Positions 27,403-35,433 of a DNA stretch of 37,763 bases are shown one piece after another (positions within the stretch are counted from its first letter, which is position 1; each line of letters opens with the position of its first letter). The translations under genes and the position numbers were made by a program. The stretch is from Candidatus Anaerobiospirillum pullistercoris (GTDB lineage: Bacteria > Pseudomonadota > Gammaproteobacteria > Enterobacterales > Succinivibrionaceae). The DNA is taken from the NCBI GenBank assembly GCA_019114785.1, contig DXEV01000196.1, positions 1-37,763 on the forward strand. The letters are read 5' to 3'. The notes beneath the pieces are model-generated. The model did not search any database and had not been told where the DNA came from. It was given only the letters and a program-made list of their open reading frames with translations.

Positions 27403-29082
27403 TTAGAGCAACACAATAGCGGAGCTGCCCTCGGCCACAGTGACCTTATCTAAGGTGTTATCCATCTTCACGGTGCCGGAGCTTAATAAGAGCTCAGACT
27501 CGTCGTTGATTGGGAAAGTCACAGCCTTATCACCAAAGTTGGCGATCACCATGATGGTGTTCTCGTGACCTTGACGCAGGTAAGCGATAGTGTGGTCGTT
27601 TGGATCCTCTAAGGCCACGAAGTTGCCGTAGGTGAAGGTCTTAATGTACTTAGGATCCTTACGTAAGGCGATCAGGGTCTTGTAGTAGTTGAGGACGGAG
27701 TTTGGATCCTTCTCCTCGGCGGCCACATTTAAGACAGCGCGATCTTGGTGCAGCTTCATCCATGGGGTGGTGGTGGAGAAGCCTGCATACTCGCTGTCAT
27801 CCCACAGCATTGGTACACGGCCGTGGTCACGGGCTTGATCATTTAAGACTTGCATGGTCACAGCCTCGCTTAAGCCGTGATCCTTGCAGTTCTTGTATTG
27901 ATCCTTGCTCTGGCAATCATCGAGCTCGTCGATATTATCGAACTTGGTGTTGGTCATGCCCAGCTCTTGGCCTTGGAACACGAATGGAACACCCTTTAAG
28001 GTCAGGTTGACAGTACCTAAAGCCTTAGCGCCTTGAGCGTTTTGCCACATTAATGGTAACCAAGTGGTAACACCGCGTGGTTCATCGTGGTTCTCGATCA
28101 CTGGGGCTAAGAAACCAGTGGTGTTGGCGGTCTCTTGAGCACCGAAGATCACTTCACGGTATTGCTTGACCGACAGCTTCTCAAAGCCGTAGAAGCAGTA
28201 GTGCTTAGTTAAAGCCTCACGAGCGGAGAAGTCGAAGATGGAGCCGAACACACCGTTGTCACCGATGAAGTCCTTGACGTTCTCCTTAGTGATACCGAAG
28301 ACCTCGCCCACAGAGTACTTGTCGTTAGGGGTGAAGGTACGGGAGTTCATCTCACGTAAGAAGTTCACGGCCACATCGACGTTCTGTGCGTTCATCACGC
28401 CACAAGAGCACATGCCGTCACCGACATTGTCTGGCTCGTACATTGGGAAGGATGGATCCTTACCGATGCACATAATGGCGTCTACACGGAAACCAGCGAT
28501 ACCCATGTCGACTAACCACCAGTTCATCATCTTGTAGATCTCTTCACGCAGCTCTGGGTTGAACCAGTTGAGATCTGGCTGCTTCTTGTGGAAGAAGTGG
28601 CAGTAGTAGAGGTTGTCGTGACCTGGAAGCTTATCCCAGACAGAGCCGCCGAAGCAGGCACGCAGGTTGTTAGGCTCCTTGCCATCCTTGCCTTCACGGA
28701 TAATGAAGTACTTGCCGTATTTGCCATTAGGATCTTCGCAGGCCTTCTTGAACCACTCGTGCTCATCAGAGCAGTGGTTGACCACTAAGTCCATGAGGAT
28801 GCCAATACCGGCCTCATCAGCAGCAGCCTTTAACTTCTTGAAGTCTTCCATCGAACCAAAGATTGGATCGATATCTTGATAGTCGGCAATATCGTAGCCT
28901 TGGTCGGCAAAAGGAGACTTGTAGATAGGAGAGATCCACAGCAGATCGATACCTAAATCCTTGAGGTAAGGGATCTTCTCGGTGATGCCTGGTAAATCGC
29001 CGAAGCCATCGCCATTAGTATCCTTGAAGGACTTTGGATAGATCTGATAGGCAACTTTGCCGTGCCACCACTTCTTTTGCAT
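27403..29082 (-). CDS. GH13 alpha-glucosidase (oligo-1,6-glucosidase/DexB type), paralogue 3
   Basis: 559-aa family 13 glucosidase. It starts MQKKWWHGKVAYQIYPKSF with the calcium loop DTNGDGFGD. The catalytic residues are visible in GFRVDAI, YSVGEVFG and ENHDEPRG, and the FVFQGQELGMTN block follows. AGGAG lies seven bases before ATG 29082, which gives the same N-terminus as the other two copies. It has its own terminator at 27306 and its own control region at 29589-29691, so it is a separate transcription unit under the same regulator as glucosidase 2. Cytoplasmic, with no signal peptide. Which glucosidase prefers which linkage or chain length cannot be told from sequence. Confidence 0.92.
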   Translation of the reverse strand: MQKKWWHGKVAYQIYPKSFKDTNGDGFGDLPGITEKIPYLKDLGIDLLWISPIYKSPFADQGYDIADYQDIDPIFGSMEDFKKLKAAADEAGIGILMDLVVNHCSDEHEWFKKACEDPNGKYGKYFIIREGKDGKEPNNLRACFGGSVWDKLPGHDNLYYCHFFHKKQPDLNWFNPELREEIYKMMNWWLVDMGIAGFRVDAIMCIGKDPSFPMYEPDNVGDGMCSCGVMNAQNVDVAVNFLREMNSRTFTPNDKYSVGEVFGITKENVKDFIGDNGVFGSIFDFSAREALTKHYCFYGFEKLSVKQYREVIFGAQETANTTGFLAPVIENHDEPRGVTTWLPLMWQNAQGAKALGTVNLTLKGVPFVFQGQELGMTNTKFDNIDELDDCQSKDQYKNCKDHGLSEAVTMQVLNDQARDHGRVPMLWDDSEYAGFSTTTPWMKLHQDRAVLNVAAEEKDPNSVLNYYKTLIALRKDPKYIKTFTYGNFVALEDPNDHTIAYLRQGHENTIMVIANFGDKAVTFPINDESELLLSSGTVKMDNTLDKVTVAEGSSAIVLL

Positions 29083-29588
29083 GATGTACTCCTGAGGACT
29101 CAGCATCCAATCTGGGGTGCTAGGTGAAGAGTCCAAGCCAATCCGATGGTAAGGAAAAAAATCGAATCCTAAGGCAGCAGCTGTACCTGTGCTTGTTTTG
29201 CTGGTGAGCCTTGTGGCTCTTTTCGGTAGCTGTGTGCCTCGAGGTAAAACCAAAATGCTTATGCTGTGTTGAGCGTTGTCTGTACCACTGAAAGCTGAGG
29301 TAAAGCTATGGCTTTTAGTCTTTTAGTGGTGGTCTTTGGCTTGTTCACAGCGTTGCTGCTCAGCGTATCCTTTTTGTCTTGTTGGTGCCGCTCAGGGCCG
29401 GATAACACTTAGCGTTATAAGAAATCGGTGCTAATAAGCAGGAAAAGCAAGTCAACATCCAGAGCCCCCGCTCTGTCAGCCCAAGCATTAAGTCTGATTT
29501 AACTCAGATCCTTGCTGTGAGCTAAATTGACCAGTTTGCCTGCTTGGGTGCAGTGGGCTTTACTCCCTACTGCTCTTTAGCGTTTTCT
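29083..29588 (-). other. About 500-nt leader of glucosidase gene 3
   Basis: Predicted leader of nearly the same length as that of glucosidase 2. Both contain AAAGAGCAGT near the presumed transcription start, but otherwise I see little similarity. No gene or named RNA element is recognised. Confidence 0.4.
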
Positions 29589-29594
29589 ATGTTA
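29589..29594 (-). promoter_or_regulatory. Predicted -10 box of glucosidase gene 3
   Basis: TAACAT on the minus strand, exactly 57 bases from the start of the operator at 29651, the same offset as TACAAT upstream of glucosidase 2. Confidence 0.45.
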
Positions 29595-29634
29595 CGGGTG
29601 GATGGCCAGATTTTTTTGTAACTTCTTAGCTAAA

Positions 29635-29651
29635 AACTACACTAAATTAAC
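29635..29651 (+). promoter_or_regulatory. Predicted AraC-regulator operator, copy 2
   Basis: AACTACACTAAATTAAC, 553 bases before the glucosidase 3 start codon. Its flank CTAAA is shared with copy 1 at 26592, extending the match. Confidence 0.6.
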
Positions 29652-29675
29652 CATCTGTTAAAAAAGCATAAAAAG

Positions 29676-29691
29676 TTTGAGCTGCATCACA
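29676..29691. promoter_or_regulatory. CRP-like site
   Basis: TTTGA-GCTGCA-TCACA, one mismatch from the CRP half-site consensus. It is 9 bases further from its operator than the CRP site next to copy 1, close to one helical turn. Confidence 0.45.
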
Positions 29692-30117
29692 AATTGTGAA
29701 AAGCTAGAAAGCATCACATAAAAACCAACATAGGGGCGTAATAAACAGCAGAGATGGTTAGGCCATAAATGGCTTAAATTAACCGATTGTGGGTGATGGT
29801 GGCGTAAAGCATAGTTAACGAAGGTAAGGGGTGGCGGGGCTCTATGAAAGTATGGCAGGGAGAAAGAGAGTGGAAGATAGAGCACAGTCTCGGTGGTACA
29901 GAGAGCTTTTTCTACACAATTTTCGCTTTTGGGATTTGATCTGAGCTTACGCAGTATGACGCATGATGTACGACAAAGAGCGCTGTCCCACTGAGAGCTT
30001 CTTGGCTGGTAAGGCTCTCCCTAATATATGAGGGGTCAAGTAGGCCTCACCGCGCTGTTTTTCTCCTTTAGAGCAAGCCTATAGCTCGTAGAGCTATAGG
30101 CAGAGATGAATGGCTCA

Positions 30118-30129
30118 GGGGCGGGCGCT
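30118..30129 (+). repeat. GGGGCGGGCGCT dispersed 12-mer, copy 3
   Basis: Exact copy inside direct repeat copy A, just beyond the stop codon of the AraC gene fragment. Confidence 0.75.
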
Positions 30130-30156
30130 TAGCACTTAGCATTTGACGCTTAGTGC

Positions 30157-30268
30157 TTAGATGTCCAGATCCTTGAATTGCTTGCGGATCTCTAACTCAT
30201 CGATCTTGGCGCGGATCTCCGCACGGCGTGCCATGGCCTGCTGGCTTGAGGTCATAGACTTCTTGCGG
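30157..30268 (-). pseudogene. Duplicated C-terminal fragment of the AraC-family gene
   Basis: Encodes the C-terminal ~37 residues of the AraC-family regulator, ending KQFKDLDI then TAA, against KQFNDLDI in the intact gene. The upstream part of the gene is missing and the similarity breaks at 30268/30269. It has no start codon of its own and is a remnant of a duplication or insertion. Confidence 0.85.
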
Positions 30269-30324
30269 CAGACATTAGGTTTGTCATCTACAAGTGATAA
30301 CATGCCTTTGTCTTTAGATAGGAG

Positions 30325-31302
30325 CTATTGTTCCTCTTGTTTGCTTGCTTTTGGTGGGTTAGCTTGATCTATCTCACGCATAGCTTGGTAGAGCAGGACT
30401 GCGGCGTGAAGTTGCCAAGCGATGTAAGTGTTCCACTCGTCAGGTTTTCCTTTTATATCGCTGTTCTCGCGATAAAAACGGATTCCGCACTCTTTGCTGG
30501 CGTCAAAAGGTTCACCCTTTACACCGAGCAATTGCTCGAGCTCCTTTTGGTGAGTAAACAAGATTTTGCCGAAGTTTTTGTCGTTAAGAACGGTTATTTC
30601 AATGCCGATTCGTAGTTGCTGGGTGCTCACTTGCAGGCAAAAGTGGTATCGCGACGAGTTAACTTTAATGAAGGCGAATTTTTGCGGTTGTGGCTTCTGC
30701 GGCCGCATAAGTTTGGAAAACTCATGATCGGCTAGAGCCGCTTTTTGGTACGTTTGCCAGTACTCTAGCTGAGTCTTACGCGTATCGTTTAGCGCATTGA
30801 GTTTGTCCGTGGCTTTTTCCGCGCGAGCCCATTCGTTAGGCGATTCAACTACGTTGAATCTTGGGGCCTTTGGGGAGTCTCCAATGCGCCACACTTCGAC
30901 TTCCACAAGAAAGAATGAGCATTCGTCATCAGTATGCTCATTTAGCCATTCGATTGCCTTGCGATGCTCATCGCGAGCTTTGGCAACGACCCAGATCGCT
31001 ACGTTGGCATCTTTTCCAGAAGCATAGGAGATGATTTTGCCCAAGTGGTCATGATCAGTGTCTTCCAGCTGATTTTCGATGACAACGCGGCGGTTGGTGC
31101 CTACCTCTTTGGCAAAAATATCTACAGCAAAGGAGCCAACTTCGCTTTCCGTATTCACAAGTTCTAGCTCAATGGAACAGGCTTCTCCGAGCTGTTTTAG
31201 ATTGTCCTTTTGAGCGAGCCATCTCGTGAAGTCATGTGCTTCGTGGGGCCATACCTCACGAACAGGAACCTGCTCAATTTTTCCTAACTGTACTTGCGGC
31301 AT
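30325..31302 (-). CDS. DUF4268 protein with PD-(D/E)XK-like nuclease core
   Basis: 325-aa protein. The N-terminal half has a nuclease-like pattern: VGSFAVDIFAK with Asp 61, then RRVVIENQLE with Glu 76 and Gln 78, followed by DHLGKIISYASG. This is the D...ExQ variant of the PD-(D/E)XK fold found in DUF4268 proteins. The C-terminal half (about 175-310) matches the DUF4268 region, with WQTYQ, RIGIEI and a closing WNTYIAWQLHAA segment. The role is unproven; such proteins often occur in defence islands or as orphan restriction-like genes. No methylase or partner lies beside it. It sits between two copies of the AraC gene's 3' end, so it is probably an acquired cargo. AAGGA lies about 11 bases before the ATG. 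Confidence 0.75.
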   Translation of the reverse strand: MPQVQLGKIEQVPVREVWPHEAHDFTRWLAQKDNLKQLGEACSIELELVNTESEVGSFAVDIFAKEVGTNRRVVIENQLEDTDHDHLGKIISYASGKDANVAIWVVAKARDEHRKAIEWLNEHTDDECSFFLVEVEVWRIGDSPKAPRFNVVESPNEWARAEKATDKLNALNDTRKTQLEYWQTYQKAALADHEFSKLMRPQKPQPQKFAFIKVNSSRYHFCLQVSTQQLRIGIEITVLNDKNFGKILFTHQKELEQLLGVKGEPFDASKECGIRFYRENSDIKGKPDEWNTYIAWQLHAAVLLYQAMREIDQANPPKASKQEEQ

Positions 31303-31331
31303 ATGTAATGATTCCTTAGAGGGCTTGATCC

Positions 31332-31507
31332 AAGCCTATAGCTTGTAGAGCTATAGGCATTATAGGCAGTGCAGAGTGGCTCTGGGGCGGGCGCTTAGAT
31401 GTCCAGATCGTTGAATTGCTTACGGATCTCTAACTCATCGATCTTGGCGCGGATCTCAGCACGGCGTGCCATGGCCTGCTGGCTTGAAGTCATAGACTTC
31501 TTGCGGC
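31332..31507. repeat. Direct repeat copy B: AraC 3' end, 12-mer and hairpin
   Basis: Contains the hairpin GCCTATAGCT/AGCTATAGGC (31334-31358), the 12-mer at 31384 and the last codons of the intact AraC-family gene. See copy A at 30074-30268. Confidence 0.85.
31384..31395 (+). repeat. GGGGCGGGCGCT dispersed 12-mer, copy 4
   Basis: Exact copy inside direct repeat copy B; its last base is part of the AraC stop codon. Confidence 0.75.
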
Positions 31508-34112
31508 GTTTTGGTGGCATAGCTGTTTTGGCGCTAGCAGCAGCTGTGTCAGTACCATCTGTCTTTGCTGCTTTAGCGCTGGCGCTAGAAGCTGCTTTTG
31601 AGGCGGCCATTGACGCCTTGCCATCAGGGGCGGGCGCTGCCTGATTGCGACTACGATTTTGGGCGCGCACGGCTTGCAGTTTGGCAGTGGCACTGGCGGT
31701 GCTTAGGCTTGAGCCTGTTGGAGCTACGTCAGCAGCTGCAGCTGACATGGCGGCACTCATGTGCTCTTTAACCCGTTGTTGCGTTATAGCATTGATAGAG
31801 GCCGCAAGGTGCTCATCAGCTGCATCCGAGGCCACTACAGGGGTAGAGGCAAAAGCTCGGGCAATGGTCTTGGTAACAGGCTCTGGATCTGCTCCCAGAT
31901 CCATGTTATCGCTGTCCTCATCCTCAAACTCATCCCACTGCTCATCTGGTAAACCTATAGCCTTTTCAGCGGCCAAGGTAGCAGGCGAGGTGCTTAAGAC
32001 GGTGACAATAGGAGGCATGTGACCATGCTCAGAGTTATGCCCATGTGCATTGGCGGCGCTCTGGTTAGGAGTGGCCTCAAAGGCACTAGCTGACGTTTGA
32101 GATGTAGCCTCGGTCTGATATTGAGATGAAGCTTGCTCTGAGCTCTGAGTTGCTGGTGTTATCTGTGATGGCTGCGGCTTGCTGTGCTCTTTTGCACTTA
32201 AGTTACCAGCTTCGGTACCGGTACTAGCAGTAGTCTCATTAGCGGCGTTGGTATGGCCTGTATGGAGCGCATAAGAGGCGCGTCGTGCGGCGTGAGCCAC
32301 GTTTTCCGCAGTGTTAATGCTGACTTCATTAGGCACAGGACGTAAGTAATCTTCGGTAATACCAGAGCTTGGTGTCCAAGTATTACGGTTGTTCTCACGA
32401 CTGTTATAGCCATTGCTGCTGCTGATACTGTTATTGTGGATAGCAGCAAGCTCCTTGGCCGAGATATTGTCACCAAGATCACTAGCCACGGAGCCTAAAG
32501 ATGAGGCAAGCTCGGTATTAGCTACATCGCTACTACTGTTTTGTGAGACATTGGAGGCATTAGAGGCGGCCGTAGCGGCACGACGGGCGGCAGTGGTGCC
32601 GTAATTAACACCGATTTCCTCAAAGCTGTCATCTGGATCGCTGGCAAAAGTATATAAGCCTAAGCTTGCGAGCTTTAAGAGGTAGTTAGTTTCTTGGCCG
32701 TTAAGCGGAGGCATTAATGGATTTTGCAGCGTAAAGTCAGGCAAAGGCAGATTGATAGCACCACGGATGTTGTGATGTACCGTAGTACGAGGTAAATCAA
32801 GATCTGCAATGCCACGATCCACTGGATTGTCTCGATTGAGTTGGCTTGGGGAGAGCTCTGATACTTCGTTCTGGGCCAATGTGTCCATTGCTGCGTTCGC
32901 ATCAGTGTTTGCTGCTTGGGCGGCAGCCATTTCGGCCGCTACCTCGGCTGTGCTTTCGGCGTTGGCTTGGTGCGTGATGCGACGTTGTTCGTCAATAATA
33001 GCGCGCTCAGCTGCCTTTACTGCCTCAGGATCTGTGCGGAAGCGCTTGCGGTATTTGAGAGGGGTGATACCGTACTTGCTCTTAAAGCTCTTAAAGAAAT
33101 AGCCCGCATTCTCAAAACCGTGCTCGTAGGCAATATCTGAGATGGCACGTGAAGACAGCTCGATCTCTTTGGCCGCACGACGTAGACGGAGGTCGTTTAA
33201 ATACTCAGTAAAGGACATGCCAGTGACACGCTTAAAGAAGCGGCAAAAATACTGGTCAGTGACTCCTAGACGGCTTGAGGCATCCTTAATGGACATTGGG
33301 CCTGCGTAGTGAGAGTCAATGTAGTTTAAGAGCTCTTTGAGCTTGTCCTGCTTAGTGCGCTTGATGTTTTGTGGCGCGTCTTTACGTGTGATCAAACCAT
33401 ACTGGTGGTAGATGGACAGGATCTCTAGCAGTTTAGTTTTGATCTTGAGACGCAACGAGGCATGCGTAGTGGCACCATGGTGAGCGCAGTAGTTGTAGAG
33501 CTCATCAATGCGCGCAAAAGCAGGGTGGCTTGGCGTGATCACCAATGGCAGTGGCATATTGCCCGAGAGCATGGCCTCAAAGATTTCTGATTGCACTTCA
33601 TCATAGCTTTGCAGTAAGAGCATCTTAGGATCAAAGACCACTGCGCTTTCTTCACAGAAAGCAGGCAGACTAATGGTGTGCATGACGTTGCCTGGTAGGA
33701 GTAAGAAGGCATCGTCTTTGATCACCATGTCTTGCATATCAATGCTGACTTTAAAGGTGCCTTTAGTAAAGCGAACCAGCTCCGTCTCACGGTGCCAGTG
33801 TAAGGTGACACGTGATGGAAAGTCTTGTGGTACCCAGAGATAGGAGGCAAAAGGAAAGACAGAGGTGCCGTGACGTGTGCTTTCAAAGAGCTCCTTCTTA
33901 GGGTGTGGAGTAAGGCTACGACCGCCATTTAAAGGGGGCACAGCAGTGGCACTGTGGTGTAGGGCATTATTGCGTGCAGTATTACTGGCAGCAGAGTCCA
34001 TAACACCAGCTAAAGCTTGGGCTACATTGGTAGAGGAGGCAGAGGTAGAAGTTGCCGCAGATAAGGTGGATGCAAGAGGCGTCCTGTCAGAGGAGGAAGA
34101 ATCAAAAGCCAT
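31395..34112 (-). CDS. AraC-family regulator with cupin sensor and very long tail
   Basis: 905-aa transcription factor, about three times the usual AraC-family length. Counting from the upstream in-frame GTG (subtract 3 for the ATG), residues 1-80 are Ser/Ala-rich. Residues ~85-175 are a cupin-like sugar-sensing domain (VTLHWHRETELVRFTKG, LLLPGNVMHTI). Residues ~258-361 are the double helix-turn-helix (SIKDASSRLGVTDQYFCRFFKRVTG, then ISDIAYEHGFENAGYFFKSFKSKYG). The last ~545 residues are low-complexity, rich in Ala, Ser, Asn, Thr and Gln, ending in a basic segment (PKRRKK) and a short charged helix. ATG 34112 is chosen for the AAGGTGG six bases upstream. Position and the shared motif at 26592, 29635 and 34437 suggest it controls the alpha-glucoside genes and itself. 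Confidence 0.88.
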   Translation of the reverse strand: MAFDSSSSDRTPLASTLSAATSTSASSTNVAQALAGVMDSAASNTARNNALHHSATAVPPLNGGRSLTPHPKKELFESTRHGTSVFPFASYLWVPQDFPSRVTLHWHRETELVRFTKGTFKVSIDMQDMVIKDDAFLLLPGNVMHTISLPAFCEESAVVFDPKMLLLQSYDEVQSEIFEAMLSGNMPLPLVITPSHPAFARIDELYNYCAHHGATTHASLRLKIKTKLLEILSIYHQYGLITRKDAPQNIKRTKQDKLKELLNYIDSHYAGPMSIKDASSRLGVTDQYFCRFFKRVTGMSFTEYLNDLRLRRAAKEIELSSRAISDIAYEHGFENAGYFFKSFKSKYGITPLKYRKRFRTDPEAVKAAERAIIDEQRRITHQANAESTAEVAAEMAAAQAANTDANAAMDTLAQNEVSELSPSQLNRDNPVDRGIADLDLPRTTVHHNIRGAINLPLPDFTLQNPLMPPLNGQETNYLLKLASLGLYTFASDPDDSFEEIGVNYGTTAARRAATAASNASNVSQNSSSDVANTELASSLGSVASDLGDNISAKELAAIHNNSISSSNGYNSRENNRNTWTPSSGITEDYLRPVPNEVSINTAENVAHAARRASYALHTGHTNAANETTASTGTEAGNLSAKEHSKPQPSQITPATQSSEQASSQYQTEATSQTSASAFEATPNQSAANAHGHNSEHGHMPPIVTVLSTSPATLAAEKAIGLPDEQWDEFEDEDSDNMDLGADPEPVTKTIARAFASTPVVASDAADEHLAASINAITQQRVKEHMSAAMSAAAADVAPTGSSLSTASATAKLQAVRAQNRSRNQAAPAPDGKASMAASKAASSASAKAAKTDGTDTAAASAKTAMPPKRRKKSMTSSQQAMARRAEIRAKIDELEIRKQFNDLDI
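31627..31638 (+). repeat. GGGGCGGGCGCT dispersed 12-mer, copy 5
   Basis: Exact copy inside the coding region of the AraC tail, read there as Ala-Ala-Pro-Ala-Pro on the minus strand. It is the only intragenic copy. Confidence 0.75.
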
Positions 34113-34424
34113 AAAGGCCACCTTGCCGAGAAATGCTCGAGCCCAAAAAAGATCAAAAACATGCCGCTAGGCAAAAGCAAGCTCAAGCAGGTAAAACCAG
34201 CTCGGACTTAACCTACCTTAGAGGCGTTGGAGCGGTGTGGATCGAACACCGCAATGCAAATACACTTTTGTTGGGGCCTAAGATCATGGCAAAAGAAAAT
34301 CGCTCATGAGGCTGAGATAGGAAAACCATAAGAGCACGTCAGGTGACGTAAAGAAAAGAGCTCAGCGCAAAGGCTTGGGATCTCAGGCCTATACAACTAC
34401 TCAGAGATCTACATCTATTGTCAT

Positions 34425-34430
34425 ATTATG
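34425..34430 (-). promoter_or_regulatory. Predicted -10 box of the AraC gene
   Basis: CATAAT on the minus strand, 17 bases from GTTAAC, the end of the operator motif, which occupies the -35 position. A regulator bound there would overlap RNA polymerase, consistent with autoregulation. The leader would be about 300 nt. Confidence 0.4.
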
Positions 34431-34436
34431 CCACAT

Positions 34437-34453
34437 AACTACACTATGTTAAC
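34437..34453 (+). promoter_or_regulatory. Predicted AraC-regulator operator, copy 3
   Basis: AACTACACTATGTTAAC, third match to AACTACRCTNNNTTAAC, upstream of the regulator gene itself. Confidence 0.55.
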
Positions 34454-34985
34454 CAAAGATGAGTAGTTATTTGCCAATAAGTAAGCACCCAAGACGATAC
34501 AATTTGAGACTTTTATGCTGTGAAAAAGCGATTTTTATGGAAAAATTGTCTTACTTTCATCAGATTGTGTTCAGTGGTGCGCACTGGGTTGTGCTGTGAA
34601 AATATAAACAATATTAACCTTTTGCCTTAAAGGCAAAACGGGTTAGATGGGGTGCTTTTGCGGATGGAGTTACGCGAGTATAGGCGGTGTTGAGTGACTT
34701 GTGAGGTGCCAAGAGGGAGGAATGTTGCCACCTCTTGTGGGATGTGAATTTACCACGAAAAAGCGGGCGAATCTACGCATAAAACGCTATGACAAGGCGA
34801 TAGGCATGAGTAAGAGTAGCTTTTATTTGTCATGTCGGTAAGGGCTAGAACAATGATTCGTGGCGCTATGAGCTAAGTCGTGGAGTATTCTTCAATATTC
34901 AGTTCAAGACGTGTTTGATATTGCCTAGAAGGCTGGTTGTTTGATCGGTTCTTTATTACTCAATTTTCATTTTTAGCACAGAGAG

Positions 34986-34997
34986 GGGGCGGGCGCT
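34986..34997 (+). repeat. GGGGCGGGCGCT dispersed 12-mer, copy 6
   Basis: Exact copy, intergenic, followed by GCT as in copies 1 and (nearly) 5. Confidence 0.75.
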
Positions 34998-35039
34998 GCT
35001 CACATAGCCAGCGGCCACCAGCTATACCAGCAGAGTAAA

Positions 35040-35170
35040 GCGAGCAAAGCGCAAGCGGTGCGTGGTACGCAGTATGCGGCACGTGGCACGTGGCACGCGT
35101 CACACGGCATACGGCACGCGGCTCTGTGCGGTACTGTGTGGCACGGTTTGGCCGTGCTTGGCCGTATTTG
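35040..35170. repeat. Degenerate GC-rich short repeats
   Basis: Variants of GGCACGTG and GGCATACG follow one another every 7-9 bases, with TTTGGCCGTG and TTGGCCGTA at the right end. Intergenic, function unknown. Confidence 0.5.
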
Positions 35171-35361
35171 GCAGAGCGTGCTAGCGCTTGTTTGTAGGCT
35201 TTGTCTGTGACTCAAAGCCCGTGTTTTTGGCTTTTTGCCACTGGCTGGGCAAAAAGATTGGGCCTAGATCTGGGGCATGGGGTGGGGAGAAAAATGACTT
35301 TTCGGGCTATAATTATACTTTTAGCGCAAGAACCCCGATGAATGCGGCATTCCTGAGAGTT

Positions 35362-35385
35362 AGTGTACAAAATAGTGTACAAAAT
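35362..35385. repeat. Perfect tandem 12-bp repeat at the edge of the phage-like block
   Basis: AGTGTACAAAAT occurs twice directly head to tail. It lies 49 bases beyond the last phage-type gene, where host-like sequence begins. It may be part of an attachment site or a repressor-binding site; no integrase is in the window to support the former. Confidence 0.5.
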
Positions 35386-35433
35386 ACAGGAAGGCTATAG
35401 CGTGACAGTATGCCAAATAGATACTATATGGGC

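Larger units (their letters stand above)
30074..30268. repeat. Direct repeat copy A: AraC 3' end, 12-mer and hairpin
   Basis: This stretch matches 31332-31507. It contains the hairpin GCCTATAGCTC/GAGCTATAGGC (30077-30101), the 12-mer at 30118 and the last ~37 codons of the AraC-family gene. The coding part shows about five differences in 110 bases; an extra ~28 bases lie between 12-mer and stop codon. Together with copy B it flanks the DUF4268 gene. Confidence 0.85.
34113..35361. other. Long intergenic region upstream of the AraC gene
   Basis: About 1.25 kb without a supported gene. Contents: the inverted repeat GCGGTGT-GGATCGA-ACACCGC at about 34234-34254, the operator and -10 box listed separately, AT-rich DNA from 34400 to 34620, copy 6 of the 12-mer, and GC-rich degenerate repeats around 35040-35170. 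TATAAT within GGGCTATAATTAT near 35310 could be a promoter but has no good -35. Confidence 0.45.

Noticed and set aside
34220-34260. tRNA-like 3' half containing a TTCGATC loop on the minus strand
   Set aside because: The T-arm would have mismatched pairs, and no acceptor stem, anticodon arm or D-arm can be built around it. It is better explained as the simple inverted repeat GCGGTGT/ACACCGC.
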